DNA of 64,000 bases, taken from the NCBI RefSeq assembly GCF_022682495.2, contig NC_071391.1, positions 17,707,680 to 17,771,679 on the forward strand, in the 5' to 3' direction. Below the pieces are notes generated by a model. That model made no database searches, was not told the origin of the DNA, and was given only the letters and a program-made list of their open reading frames with translations. A program made the translations under genes and the position numbers. This stretch comes from Desmodus rotundus (Eukaryota > Chordata > Mammalia > Chiroptera > Phyllostomidae). Positions 34,291-46,075 of the stretch are shown piece after piece (the stretch's first letter is position 1; each line of letters opens with the position of its first letter).

Positions 34291-34349
34291 TCTATCTATA
34301 TACCTAGATAGAGATATATATGTGCTAATTAAGAGGTTCAGGAAGGGAC

Positions 34350-34445
34350 ATGGCCCCATGGCACAATGACTTTGGAGCCCTGGATTGGATCCTAGCTCCA
34401 TCATTCCCAGCTATGTGACATTGGGGATGTTATGCCAAATTTCTA
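34350..34445 (+). mobile_element. MIR fragment
   Basis: 'ATGGCACAATGACTTTGGAGCCC' and 'AGCTATGTGACATTGGGGATGTTATG' match the 5' half of MIR. Confidence 0.6.
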
Positions 34446-34448
34446 GCC

Positions 34449-34745
34449 CAGTGGTTCTCAAAGTGCTGCACATCAAAATTGCTGCTAACTTTTAAAAGCC
34501 CCAATGCCCGGACATCAGGGTTTTTGAAGATGCAGATTTTAGGGTAATTTCAATGAGCACCTAAGACTGAGAATGACTGGTCTAGCTCACTATCTGTCAA
34601 CCTCAATGTGAACACCATCTGCCCTGTGCACTAGGGAAAGTGCAGGTTCACACTCAGGGGGCCTGGAATGGGGCCAGAGACTCTGCACGTCTCGGCGGCT
34701 CCCAGGTGCGGTCAGTGCTGATGGTCTGGGGGTCACACTGTCGGT
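34449..34745. mobile_element. MER5-type hAT fragments
   Basis: 'CCAGTGGTTCTCAAAGTG' at 34,449 is a hAT-Charlie terminal sequence and is followed by a diverged body to about 34,590. A second piece at 34,611-34,742 ('GGGGCCAGAGACTCTGCACGTC… GCTCCCAGGTGCGGTCAGTGCTGATGGTCTGGGG') follows the MER5A 3' half. Confidence 0.55.
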
Positions 34746-35014
34746 TTTGGCCTACATTTTTTGTCATTTTTAGAAGGGAAAGACCTCTTGGAGAGTTGGA
34801 AAGACACTTGGTAAACACATGGCATGTGTGATCTCATAACAGCTATGGTCATAATACTGATTTTAACTCAAATTTCCTTATATATTCACAGAATTATAGA
34901 GTCATCTCTTTCTAAGATGGATTATATCTTATTTTTAAAAGTCTTATTTTATTTTATTTTATTAGCTAAAGTCTATGCTTTATTCAAATTTCCTTAGTTT
35001 TTCCCTAATGTCTT
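34746..35014. other. Unique AT-rich DNA
   Basis: No feature was recognised; T-rich runs near 34,930-34,965. Confidence 0.4.
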
Positions 35015-35838
35015 TTTTAAAAATAATTACTTTATTGTTGTTCAATTATAGTTGTCTGCATTTTCTCCCCACTCCTCCCCAAACCCCAGTCAAAACCACC
35101 TCCCTCCCTTGCTTCCACCCTCCCCCTTGGTTTTGTCCACGTGTCCTTTATAGTAGTTTCTGAAAACCCTTCTCCCCACTGTCCCCTTTCCCCTCCCTTC
35201 TGGCTATTGTTAGACTGCTCTTAATTTCAATGTCTCTGGTTATATTTTGTTTGCTTTTTTCTTTTGTTGATTGTGTTCCAGTTAAAGGTGAGATCATATG
35301 GTATTTGTCCCTCACTGCCTGGCTTATGTCACTTAGCATAATGCTCTCCAGTTCCACCCATGCTGTTGCAAAGGGTATAAGCTCCTTCTTTCTCTCTGCT
35401 GAGTATAATTCCATTGTGTAAATGTACCATAGTTTTTTGATCCACTCATTTGCTGATGGGCACTTAGGTTGCTTCTAGTACTTGGCTATTGTACATTGTG
35501 CTGCTATGAACATTGGGGTGCATAGGTTCTTTTGGATTGGTGTTTCAGGTCTCTTAGGATATAATCCCAGCAGTGGAATTGCTGGGTCAAAAGGCAGTTC
35601 CATTTTTAGTTTTCTGAGGAAATTCTGTACCATTTTCCATAGTGGCTGCACCAGTCTGCTTTCCCACCAACAGTGGACTAGGGTTCCCTTTTCTCCGTAT
35701 CCTCTCCAACACTTGTTTGTTGAATTATTTATGATGACCATTCTGACCAGTGTGAGGTGGTGTCTCATTGAGGTTTTAATTTGCATCTCTCTGATGGCTA
35801 GTGATGCTGAACATCTTTTCATATGCCTCTGGGCCTCC
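35015..35838 (-). mobile_element. 5'-truncated L1 with readable ORF2 C-terminal remnant
   Basis: Reverse L1 3' UTR ('TTGTTGTTCAATTATAGTTG', then the C-rich block) continues into the C-terminal part of ORF2. On the minus strand this reads with landmarks such as '[14 protein letters not shown]' and '[15 protein letters not shown]' (around 35,480-35,790). The ORF2 fragment lacks the endonuclease and reverse-transcriptase domains, so the copy is dead. It stops abruptly next to a Tigger fragment. Confidence 0.9.
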
Positions 35839-35879
35839 TGTGTCCAAGGAGAAGGATGAGGACAAGGAGAAGGATGATG

Positions 35880-36193
35880 ACTGCAGTACAAAGAGATATT
35901 TTGAGAAAGGGAGAAATAGGGATAGAGATAGAGAGAGCTAGAAATAGAGATACAGAAAGAGATAACAATTGCATGAATTTTATTGCAGTATATTATTATA
36001 ATTGTTCTATTTTATTTATTAGTTGCTGTTAATCTCTTACTGTGCCTAATTTATAAATTAAACATTATCATAGGTGGTTATGTACAGGGAAAATATAGTG
36101 TATATAAGTTTCAGTACTATCCTCTGTTTCAGGCATCCATTGTGGGTTTAGGAATCTATTTGTCCCCTGTGGATAAGGGAGAACTTCTGTAGT
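35880..36193 (+). mobile_element. Tigger (pogo-like) DNA transposon, 3' end
   Basis: Same 3' region as the Tigger at 55.1 kb: 'AGATATTTTGAGAAAGGGAG', 'TTTATTGCAGTATATTATTATAATTG', 'CTCTTACTGTGCCTAATTTATAAATTAAAC' and the terminal 'GGATAAGGGAGAACTTCTGTA'. The 5' part is missing. Confidence 0.75.
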
Positions 36194-36204
36194 GTTTCTA
36201 TGGA

Positions 36205-36290
36205 AGACATTTATTCATTCCTTTAGTAAAGATTTATTGAATACCTTAATCTGTGTCCAGTGAAAGCTAGTGAGGTGCTACTTTTTCCCT
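36205..36290 (-). mobile_element. L2 fragment
   Basis: 'CATTTATTCATTCCTTTAGTAAAGATTTATTGAATACC' is the reverse of the L2 3' tail. Confidence 0.5.
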
Positions 36291-36324
36291 CACATGATGA
36301 TATTTTGTGCATTGTTTTTAGAAA

Positions 36325-36477
36325 GAGAATAAGGGAGAGAGAGAGAGACATAAATTAGTTTCCTCCCATACATGTCTGGACCAAGGATTGTGCGTGCCCA
36401 GACCGCGAATAAAACCCACAACCTTGCGGCTATGGGATGATGTTCCAACCAACTGAGCTACACCAGCCAGGGCCCGT
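36325..36477 (-). mobile_element. VES SINE
   Basis: On the minus strand it starts 'GGGCCCTGGCTGGTGTAGCTCAGTTGGTTGG' and continues 'CATCATCCCATAGCCGCAAGGTTGTGGGTT', with a CT-rich tail at the left end. The A box is well kept. Several CpGs (CGCGGT, GCACGC) survive, which suggests a fairly young copy. Confidence 0.9.
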
Positions 36478-37041
36478 TGAGGTACTTTTATGCTCAATCA
36501 TTTTCATCAACTCTCCCTCCATTCTTTGAACTACATAATTAGGTTACTCTCAAACAAATAAGGCTTCAAACCCTGCCTTACTGTCAGATTGCCAGTCCAC
36601 AGACTTTCCTCATATAGAACGAGAAGCACTATATCCTGTGCTTCCTTTACTATATGTTACTGCATTACAACAAATAAAAACATAAGACCCTTTCATGAGG
36701 AGAGTATTGTATATTGGGGCAGGTAGTTATAAAAGGATTGATTAATAATGCTTGTGATTTGATTGTTTTTTTAAGTATGTGCAGGCATGGCTTGTATGCA
36801 GCCAGCATTTATGCACTGGTTGTGTTGCATGCTCTGTCTTCTGGTGAGACCCAAGTCTGTTTTGATTTGTAGGTGCCCTTGCTCTACTGGCTAGTAAATG
36901 TTTTTATTATCTCCTCTGTTAGGCTGCTCTGGGAGTTCAGAGAAGCGTCAGTTGAGGTTTTTAGGCACTGCTGCTTCTTCTACCCTTCTCCACTGAACAT
37001 GAAAATATGGGTAATTCTTTCATAGTTTCATCGGTCAATTC
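36478..37041. other. Unique DNA
   Basis: No feature was recognised. Confidence 0.4.
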
Positions 37042-37355
37042 TTGCCTGCAGTCCAATACCGTTACCACAAAGCACACGAAGCTCCTGAACACTTGGAGTG
37101 TGACTTGTGCACGTTGAAATACGCTGTCACTCTAAGCTACACAGTGTATTTTGAAGACTTAGTAGATTTAAAATATCTACTCATTAATGAGACTTTACAT
37201 TGTATGTATACTATTCTGGAAGTATTTCATTGAGTAAAATAAAATATGTCATTAGAATGGATTGCTTTTGTTTCTTTTCACCTTTTTAAAAAAATGTGGC
37301 TACAAGTAAATTTGAAACCACACACATGGCTCACCTCATATTTATATCTGAAAAC
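37042..37355 (+). mobile_element. hAT-Charlie non-autonomous element (MER33/MER3-type)
   Basis: Landmarks: 'CAGTCCAATACCGTTACC', 'CTGAACACTTGGAGTGTGAC', 'TTTTGAAGACTTAGTAG', 'GAGTAAAATAAAATATGTCATTAG' and 'AATGTGGCTACAAGTAAATTTGAAACCAC… ATGGCTCACCTCATATTTATA'. The order fits a ~320-bp hAT relic; the exact subfamily name is uncertain. Confidence 0.65.
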
Positions 37356-40314
37356 AAGGTTTTAGGCATTAGATTTGAGAACAATTATGTTTAAACTCCC
37401 TCATTTTGTAGTTTTGGAAAGTGAGGTCCAGCAACGGGAAATGAGTTACCCAAGAATACAGATTGGGGTTGTATTTGAAATAAGTTTGTCCTGAGTTTGG
37501 CTGTGAAGTGCCTCCTCTCATCTTCAACATTGCTTTTCAGATTAACCCTTAAGGTCTTCAAATGAAAATATATTAATATAAAAACTCTTAGAGATATGAA
37601 ACAAGAGCTCTTGAACATTGATCATAAAATGCTATTTAAGGGAAAAGAAAACTGGAATCATAGATTTTATCTGCTTTTTACTCTGCTTCTTTTCTCTTAT
37701 CAAGGGTTTCAGGAAGTAGGCCTATCCAATTTAAACCCTTTTCATTCATTATGGAAAAACAAACTTTAGACATTTAACAATTGTATAGTTATAAGATTAT
37801 GTAAATGAAAGAAAACAGACAGCCAAGTAATCTGAAACTGCAGATAACTCCGAATTCAGTTGTATGTTTGTGATTTCATACTTTTTGTGGGAATGAGGTG
37901 AGTTTTCCTTTTGTTATTTATTATACTTTTATAATTCAAATAAAATTGAACGTTCTAGACTCATATTCACTCACCACTAAGTATGGAACTGTTTAGTGCT
38001 GATACATAAGAAAAATACTGAAACATGGTATATAAATAGTAAAATTAGTGTAATTTTGTTTAAAGCATGCTTACTTAAATAAAATGAGATAGAATGCATA
38101 AATTGAAAACCAATGTTGGGGTCAAAGATGAAAAGGAAGTAGTCATTTAGAAATACCATGGGAAACTGTTTAGAAGAATCGAAATCTACTACGTGAGGAA
38201 CTGTGCTCATCTGTGACTAGCAGGACCCACCCCTCCCCCAGGACAGTGGCTTACATCTCCTGATGTTTCCCACTCCCGTAAAGGTAGCTCTGAGCTCCAT
38301 GAAATCATCAGGGACACAGACTTCTTCCCACTCTCCAGTTCATCATTCCTGGGCCTTGTGCCATATCCTTTTGATCTAAGATAACAGGTGAAACTCTAGA
38401 TATCAAAGCTGTGTTTCAGAAAACTGATTGGAGGAAGTGTAAAGAGATATATTGCTTTTTCCTTTCAAGAGATGTTCTTGAAATCCCACAGGACAACTCC
38501 ACTTAAGTCTCTTTAGCCATAAAGTCATGTGGACATATATTGGTGCACAAAGACGAGAAAGTGTGTGTGTGTGTGTGTGTGTGTGTTAATTGAGAAGCAG
38601 AAACACTGCTAAGTATTACTATTTTTGTTAAGGAGTATGAGAAAATAGATTGTGCAGTTAGCCACTAGCAGACCATGCCATGATCTATACATTTGCTTCC
38701 CAAATATCTCTGCATACACTTCCTCCCCAAGACTCAACATGGTATCTAGTTAATTTCTCCACACATACTCTAGGAAATTTGAGTGATGGGTAGTTCTTTC
38801 CCACAGGATCAGATATGATTTTATGTGTTCTGAAGACCAACGGATGAAAACTGTTATGTATCAGATGCTAACACATCCCATATATTAAAACTAAGAGGAA
38901 AGAGAAGTAAAACTCCCTTTTCAGAAAAGGAGAACACATAAAGCTCAAGAGCAGTTATGCATGAATTGCACTGACCAGATCTACTGAGCAGGAATACAGA
39001 AAGATCCCGGCTCTGGTCCTGTCCTTCAGGATGTCTTCACCATCCAGTAATCTCCATGTCCACATGTTTAGGTGAGATTAGAAAATATGTCCATCTTCAG
39101 GGACTGTATCTTTGCAGACAAGGTTGAGATAACAGAAAATGCTTTTTAAGATCAGTAGTCATAGGCTTACTATTATTTTGGTAACACATTCCCCTAAAGT
39201 TTGTTAATTATTTGACCTCTGTGTAGGTAGCCATACCCAATGACCTTGTGTGAGGTGATTAAACAACATTTTTCAAGGTAATCGGAATCTGGAAACCATG
39301 TGGAACTGGCACCTACTGGATGAATGCAGTCTGAAGAAAGGCCTTGAGAAGAGCCTTGAGAGATAGATGTGTTGTAAATAAATAACGTTGTCATGTAGCA
39401 GGGAGGGACATTTGTCTAGCATTGTTTCACAAGGCAAATTAATATCTAGTCAAAAGGAATGATAGGAAGGCAGGTATTGACGAAATTTGAAAGAAACAAA
39501 AGTAGAATAAAACGAACACCCTCTCCAATAATTGGAGCTGCCTCACCCCTCAGAGTCTGCACGGCGAGGTTCCTTTACTGGGTCTCGGGGCTGCTATGGA
39601 GGGATTTCTAGTGTAGAAGGTTAAATTCGCTAATCCCTAGGCTTCCGTCTAACCCTGCCTTCTGTGTTTCTATGATTTTATAAAACCAAAGGCAAGGACT
39701 GGACAGGTATTGATTCAGAAGAACCCAGCGAGGCATGAAGCAACTACAGAAACTTACCAAACTGTCTTGCAACCTACCATGGAAGATTCACGCTACTCGC
39801 TTAAGAGCAGCCCAAAAGTGACGATTGTTAAATCTTCATCTTCTAGTTGGCTATTTGATCCACCTGGCTTCCTGACTCAAGGTTTTGGGGCCATTTGATC
39901 TCCTTTGAATTCTGACACAGCAGAATTGTCATGAAATTAAAGTTCTCAGTTACATTTTGTTCTTTAGGAAGTATATTAATGTTCTATAGGAAATGTGCCT
40001 TGCTTTTTACGTGTATATTTAGTGAGTTTTGAGTTTTATGTCAGTGAGATAGAGGCATAATTGTTTTTAGTGATGTCTAAATCCATGTTATAGTATTTGA
40101 AAGCTTTGTTGTTTTATTGCTTTGACTGTTCACACAAACAATGTGTGTTTTCTGTCCACATTTACCTTCCTATTCAGAGATTTTGACTGAATTTTTTTTG
40201 TGAAGGATATCCTTCTATCAACATTTTTAAATTAAAAAGTGCTGCTTTTCAGTACGGTTTGTGGGATATTCAAAAATGCCAGTGCATCTAAGGAAAGAGA
40301 ACAGAACTTTTTTT
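37356..40314. other. Mostly unique DNA with a GT microsatellite
   Basis: A reverse MIR-like patch may lie at 37,395-37,500. (GT)13 lies at 38,561-38,586. 39,530-39,680 is a GC-richer patch ('CTGCACGGCGAGGTTCC', 'GGGTCTCGGGGCTG') with MIR-like 3' texture. No coding exon was recognised. Confidence 0.45.
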
Positions 40315-40470
40315 CATTCAGTAAACAGTCATTGAGTTCTTCCATAGCTACTTGGTGTCAGGGGCTGAACTTGGCATTGATGATAATATGATGAGAAGTC
40401 AGACACAGCCTGTCTGTAAGGGGCACATACCTCAGCAGCTGAGGAGTAATAGGAAATAAGTTGTGAACAT
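40315..40470 (-). mobile_element. L2 LINE 3' fragment
   Basis: 'CATTCAGTAAACAGTCATTGAGTTC' followed by 'CTTGGTGTCAGGGGCTGAAC' is the reverse of the L2 3' end. Confidence 0.55.
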
Positions 40471-41144
40471 GCTGTGGTAGGGGAGGACAATGATACTTGG
40501 GAAGAGAAACTAACCTAGATTTAGTAAATTAGAGAATTGGAGGTGTGAACTGTGAGAAACAAGAAAACAACGAGAAAACCATGGTAACTGGCTTTGTAGG
40601 TACCCTGCTCTCCTATCTCTGTCTTAATGTAACATCCCTGATGATAGCAAATCTGTCCTGTTCTCGCCCCACCCTGGCCCCTGGAGCTTAAAAGTCATAA
40701 AATATTTACAGGCTTTCTTTAAGGAAAAAAAGAAACCATAAAATTATATATACAAAATTAGATACAAAGTCAAGTAGTTATTTCAAATGAGAAAAGTAAA
40801 TGCAAGGAAATATTGAAATTCTTTAGAGATTCAGATGCTTTTCTTCTGAATCCTTTGTAGGCCATTTCCAGCAATGCTTTTGTAGATGTGCTTTGTGATT
40901 GCAACCTGGCTTTCGCTGTCTCCCTGGAGCACTCTGTGACTCTCGGTAACTTTCAGCACTGGCAAGATACTTTGTGAGTGAGTAGTCTTGATGCTTTATT
41001 AAATATAAAGTAAACCTATCTTACCCGAGACCCCAAGTCAGTATGCTGAGTAGAAGCAATGCTGAGTGGAAGTCCTGCCTTGTATGTGTTACTACCTTTG
41101 GGAATTGCTGCAAAGTTTTATTAAAACTCCTACTTCCATGACCA
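40471..41144. other. Unique DNA
   Basis: No feature was recognised. Confidence 0.4.
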
Positions 41145-41320
41145 GATTGTGGTGCAGATCATGACAGACTTGAGTTTAAATTCCTGTTCTGCCAGTGATT
41201 CTTTGGGCAAACTTGGACATGTGACTTAATCTCTTTGAGTCTCAGTTTTCTCATCTATGAAATGGAGATAATAACAATACCCACTGTTTAGAGTTCTGCT
41301 AAAAATTAAACCCATATTAT
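41145..41320 (+). mobile_element. MIR SINE
   Basis: Forward MIR: 'GACTTGAGTTTAAATTCCTG', 'GTGACTTAATCTCTTTGAGTCTCAGTTTTCTCATCTATGAAATGGAG', 'CAATACCCACTG'. Confidence 0.8.
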
Positions 41321-42839
41321 AATCCCATCATATTTGCCTCTATCATGTTTTTGGATACTTTATCACTGAAGGTCATGGAGAATGTCAAGGCTTGCAAACA
41401 TTAAGTTATAACTAAACAAGTGTGCACAGAATTTATAAACAAGTATTATAATCATACTTCAATTTAGATATGCCTCAGAGTTAACAAAGCATCTTCATGT
41501 CTACTGTATCATTTGATCTCACCTGTTTTTTTCTGCCAGGAGTGCTATCACCTGGAACTCTGTGGCAATTTTATGTCAGCATCTGTTTTGATTGGACAGT
41601 GTCCTTGCCATACTAGTTGTTGAATATTTTGAATTTTCTTCTTTAGATTTTACTGTTATCTTATACTTAAAAAAATATTTTACTGTGAAGACTGACACTG
41701 AGAATGACTTGCCCAGATAGTCAGAGGTAACAAGGAAGGAGCGTTACACTGATTGAAAATGAGCTTTTCAACAAGTCCAGTGCTCATTCGATGCTCCGGG
41801 CACTCTTTTGTCCTTTAGTCCAATCTCAGATCATCTTGGGATTAGCAATGAAAGGAAAACCCGGTAGGTAGGGCTAATTTCGCAGTCCTTCACAAGGACA
41901 GTACCTATGCTTTAGTCATTGACACAGAATCCCCAAGTGGAGGAGTGGTGACTTTCTACACCAAGGGACAAATCTTCACTGTGGACGAGGGGACACTGAA
42001 GCGTAGTAGAAAGTCCTTGTCCAGTGGAGGTGACTGTGTACCACAGATTTCACATCACAATTTAACCTAGTGGTCTCAGTTCCTTAGAAAACGCAGCACA
42101 TTGTGTGTAGATTTGAAGTGACTTTTTTGTTGTTGTTTATTTGTTGTCTGGGGGACAACAGATCTGTTGGCTGGGGGAAAAGTTGCTCCTGGAAAAAGAA
42201 ACAAGCAAATCTTATTGTTGGTGATGAAAATGAAGAGCACTGGAAAATACTGTTGTTAGCAACAGTTAAAGTTATTATCAAGGGAATTAACTGTTCTCGT
42301 GACAAGGAGAATATGATGTGGTTGGTTGGGTTTATTATAAGAGAAGAGCTATCATATCTACTGTTTCTTTAATCAACTCAGTGTTAAGTGAGAGTATCCT
42401 GGGGAGAGATGTAAGATTTGGAAACATAGTTAGACAGGTAAGTTTAGCTAGCAGAGATTTAGACTAAACATAAATATTTAGAGGGCAGAAAAGCACCAGT
42501 AGCAAATGGCATTCCCTCATCCAAGTGCCAAGTGGTGCAGCCCAATCAGAACATGAAGTGTGATGCCCCAGTCCGGGGTTATTCTTAGAGTTATCGAGAG
42601 TACAAAGGCCAATCGAAACATAGTAAAGGGTGTTGTTTATTGGGTAGCTCGGGAGTGCTGATGAAAGGTCAATCCTTACACCAAAGGCAGTCGCACAGAA
42701 CAGCGCAGTAATAGGATTTGAGGTGGGGTGAGCGGGGAGAAGGGTAGTGCTGAAAGTGGGGAGACAGGGGACCAAAACAACAGTCACCAAGCTTTCCATT
42801 TAAAACTACTATCGAAAGACTCCCAAACCGAGATCCATT
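41321..42839. other. Unique DNA with a CpG-richer patch and a short candidate exon
   Basis: A reverse MIR-like patch lies at 41,640-41,750. At 42,382-42,437 an acceptor (CTGTTTCTTTAATCAACTCAG|T) is followed 56 bases on by a donor (GACAG|GTAAGTTT); support is weak. 42,560-42,900 keeps more CpGs than its surroundings. Confidence 0.35.
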
Positions 42840-42990
42840 GACCTGAAATTTAAAATCAAGCGTAATTGAGCAAAAAAGGAAAAAGGACTCGTGGACGTGG
42901 ACAACAGTGTGGTGATTGCTGGGGAAGGGGAGTGTAAGGGGACTAAATGGTAATGGAAAAATATATAGTAACAATTATATATTTTAAAAA
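42840..42990 (+). mobile_element. L1 3' end, plus strand
   Basis: 'CGTGGACAACAGTGTGGTGATTGCTGGGG', a G-rich block and 'TAAATGGTAATGGAAAAATATA' are typical of an L1 3' UTR of an older subfamily than the L1 at 27 kb. The 5' boundary is unclear. Confidence 0.6.
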
Positions 42991-44374
42991 TTAGAAAAAT
43001 AGCAAATGCAAATGAGTCCCCAAATTCTTTGACTTTGAAAGTAAGACTGCAAACTATTTGCTTCCTTTCTCCTGACTTTTTGGTTTATTATGACAGTAAT
43101 AAAAGGAACATTCTTTGTCTCTGGTAGGCTGCCTTAGGAACTCCAAAAAACACATTCCAGCCCAGTACATAGTAATTAGTTGTTTTGAATTCTGTGATTC
43201 AAATGGTGATTTGAAGAAAGGGGAAAAATGTGCATTTATTCATTCATGTATTTTTTTTCAACAATATAATACATAAGCTTACAGGGAATCTATAAGAAAG
43301 TGGTTTGACCCCATTTGAAAGGAGGACAACCCAGAATGAAGCACCTTTTCAGAATTTATACTCGCCTTTAAAAACACGGCCGCCAGAAGGTCTGAAACCA
43401 GAGGTACAGAGGTTAGTGCATGAAACCAAGGATCAAACTGAGGCCCAGGCTCTCATAAGTTACCATGGGCGCCTCTGTTCCTGTTATTCCTCTTTGAAGA
43501 CAAAAAACAAAAATCAGTTCATCTAGCCCCACAGTTTCTACAACTTTTCTTCACAGTATTTTGGCTTTAGAAGCAAAAGGATGAAAGAAAAACTCTCTAC
43601 TCTCTATTCCTTTGGGCCCTTATTTTTAAAATATAAAAGATATCAAACTTTAATTTATCACTGAGAGTTCTCCAAGGTTCAGTTTCTCCTTTCCTTACCT
43701 ATATTTTCCGCTCTCATTATAGATTGATGATAGTGAGCAACAGAGCTTTACTAGGGTATTGGTATAAAAATAGAAGAAAATACGAGAATTTTGTACAACA
43801 GGAGTTGGGGTGGAAGAGAAGCTGTGGTTTTAGAGACAAGCTAAAGAAGTATAAGAAGTGCTCTTTTCCTCCCAAACTTTTTTTGTAGCCAATATTTATG
43901 CTTAAGACCATTAAAAATGTGTGAGTCTCTCTCTCTCAAGAAGGAAAGCAAATGACTACACACTGGTTGAGGACCTATGATTTGAAAGATGGCCAGTGTT
44001 AGAATTATTTATCAAGAACAACCATTTCATTATTTTTAAAAATTGCTCTCTGAAGCTACAGCAAATATCAGGTGTGATTTACTATAAAAGAAGTGAGAGG
44101 ATATGCAGCCGCCTTTAGATGCCAAATGTCCTTTATAAACATGTGAAGAACTAAAAGGTTGTTGTTGAGGATTAGATCAGCGTCAGCAGAATCACCTGGG
44201 AATATTTTAAAAATTACTATGCCTCAGCTTCATCTTTCAAAATTCTGATCAATCAATTTACTGGTGTGATCCAGACCTGTGTTTTTATTTTTTAAAAAAG
44301 GGAAAAGAAATTAGGAAATTGTAATGCCCGCTCAGAACTGGAGCCACTGATAACCCAACATTTTTGCAGACGGG
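42991..44374. other. Mostly unique DNA
   Basis: A MER5-like fragment may lie at 44,175-44,330 ('CAGCAGAATCACCTGGGAATATTTTAAAAA'). Otherwise nothing was recognised. Confidence 0.4.
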
Positions 44375-44945
44375 TAAGTGTTTTGCATGATAAATCACCC
44401 AAGCTTAGGTGCTTGACAGCGCGTGCATTTTTTTATCTCACAGTCCTGTGGATCAGAAGCCCAGGCACAACTTAACTGGTTCCTCCGTTCACTCTCCAGC
44501 AAGGCTGCGTTGAAGGGGTTCCATTGGTTTCAAGCTCAGAATCTTCTTCCAAACTCTTATGGTTGTTGGCAGAATTCCTTGTGATTTGGGGACTGAGGTA
44601 CCGATTTTTCCCAGCTGAGAGTGAAGGGGAGCCCTCTGCTGTTAGAGGGCACCACAGTTCCTTGCCAGGAGGCCCTTCCACCGGCCTTCTCGCAGACTAC
44701 CTTACAAATACAACAGTGCAAACCTTCAAGCGCAGCTGGAGAATCTCTTGCTACAATCAGCTAAGAAACAATCTTCCTTCATGTAACAATCACAGAGCGG
44801 CTGTTCCGTCTCCTTTGTCATGTCCTATGACTAGAAGCAAGGCTGATCCTGCTCATGCCCAAGGGAAGGAGATTATACAAAAAATTGGCTCATTTGGGGT
44901 CTCCTCAGCATTTATCCACCCCAAGGGTCTAAGTTTCAGGGAGCT
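44375..44945 (+). mobile_element. Old LTR-like repeat, copy 3 (related to 5.9-6.5 kb)
   Basis: 'AAGCTTAGGTGCTTGACAGC', 'TTTTATCTCACAGTCCTGTGGATCAGAAGCCCAGGCACAACTTAACTGG', 'CTCTTATGGTTGTTGGCAGAATTCC', 'TTCCTTGCCAGGAGG' and 'CTAGAAGCAAGGCTG… GGGAAGGAGATTATAC' follow the family's full order. This is the most complete copy in the window. Open frames inside it are not genes. Confidence 0.55.
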
Positions 44946-45854
44946 CAACTGATTAATTGTGTTTTTACAACTAATGGGCACAATGTGGGTTTTCTTATTA
45001 GTTAGGTGGTCTTTCAGTAGAAAATACAAGTAAAAACAGAATTTTGGTTGTTTTAAATACAGCATAAGGGTGTAATGCTGACATAGTGAACACGTGTTTC
45101 TGCATTTGAATTTATACATGGGATATAAAAATGATATTTTATAATATTTTATTAAATGAAATGGAAAGCACTCTACTAGAACTCAAATCATCAACCTCAC
45201 TAACTACAGAAACAACAGGACTTTTTGTTGTCTGAGTTCTTTGGGGTTATTTGTTCCTTGCTCTTTGATGGCTTGGAAGAATTTGCCTATTAAATGATTA
45301 GGTTTGATTTTTGTTTGGATTGAGGGGATAGAGAGAATGCAATGTAGTGCTTATTGGAGAGTATTTTATTTACTACCAATTCAGTTTATTTAATGGGCAT
45401 TTGTTTATTCAAGTTTTCTAGGCACACTTTAGTCAGTGTTGTTATTTAATATATTTCTTAAAACTATAATTATCTTTTATAATTATCTTTTAATAGGCTT
45501 TCTAATATTTTGGTATTCCATATTACATGGTACTCTACGATAATGTTTAAATATCAATTATATCTTTAATTATAACCCATTTTCATTCAATCTGCTATTG
45601 TTAATGTTTCTATGAATTATTTCAAATGTTTTCATCATTTATCTTTTTATGGAATCAGTTTACTTTTGGTGACAATCACTGTGATCCCTTTGTCAATGTT
45701 GCTTTTTTCTTCAATTTCTACCTTCATCCAAAACTTTTATTTTTAACTTCTTTTTACATTCTCTTTTTAAAAACCTACTTTTTAAAGTTAAAGGCAAAAT
45801 TCCCTCATATGTAACAGTCAGTAGGCATTCCAAAAAATGCATGTGAATAAGTGA
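44946..45854. other. Unique AT-rich DNA
   Basis: No feature was recognised; 45,380-45,800 is very T-rich. Confidence 0.4.
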
Positions 45855-46075
45855 AAAGTAAGAGCCACCATTACTTAATATTTATCCTATGTCAGAAGTA
45901 GTGCTTTTTGCTTTCTGTGGGTTATCTCATTTAATACTGACAACAGTCCTTTTGGTGAAATACTATTGTTATCCCCTTTGACAGATGAAGAAACAACTCT
46001 GAAAATAACTGTCTCAAGGTGACACAGTCAGTGATTGACATCCTGGATTTAAACTAAGGCCATATGGCTTTTAAC
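45855..46075 (-). mobile_element. MIR SINE
   Basis: Reverse MIR: 'GGGTTATCTCATTTAATACTGACAACAGTCC', 'GTTATCCCCTTTGACAGATGAAGAAAC', 'GTGACACAGTCAGTGATTG'. Confidence 0.75.

Noticed and set aside
35475..35891. 138-residue minus-strand frame and 125-residue plus-strand frame
   Set aside because: The minus frame is the C-terminal remnant of L1 ORF2 and the plus frame is its shadow; neither is a host gene.
44370..44380. TTTTTGCAG|ACGG|GTAAGTG, a 4-base microexon pattern
   Set aside because: Acceptor and donor are too close to be used together; likely chance.
44524..44952. 142-residue plus-strand frame
   Set aside because: It falls inside an old LTR-like repeat with two diverged relatives at 5.9-6.5 kb; no conserved frame.
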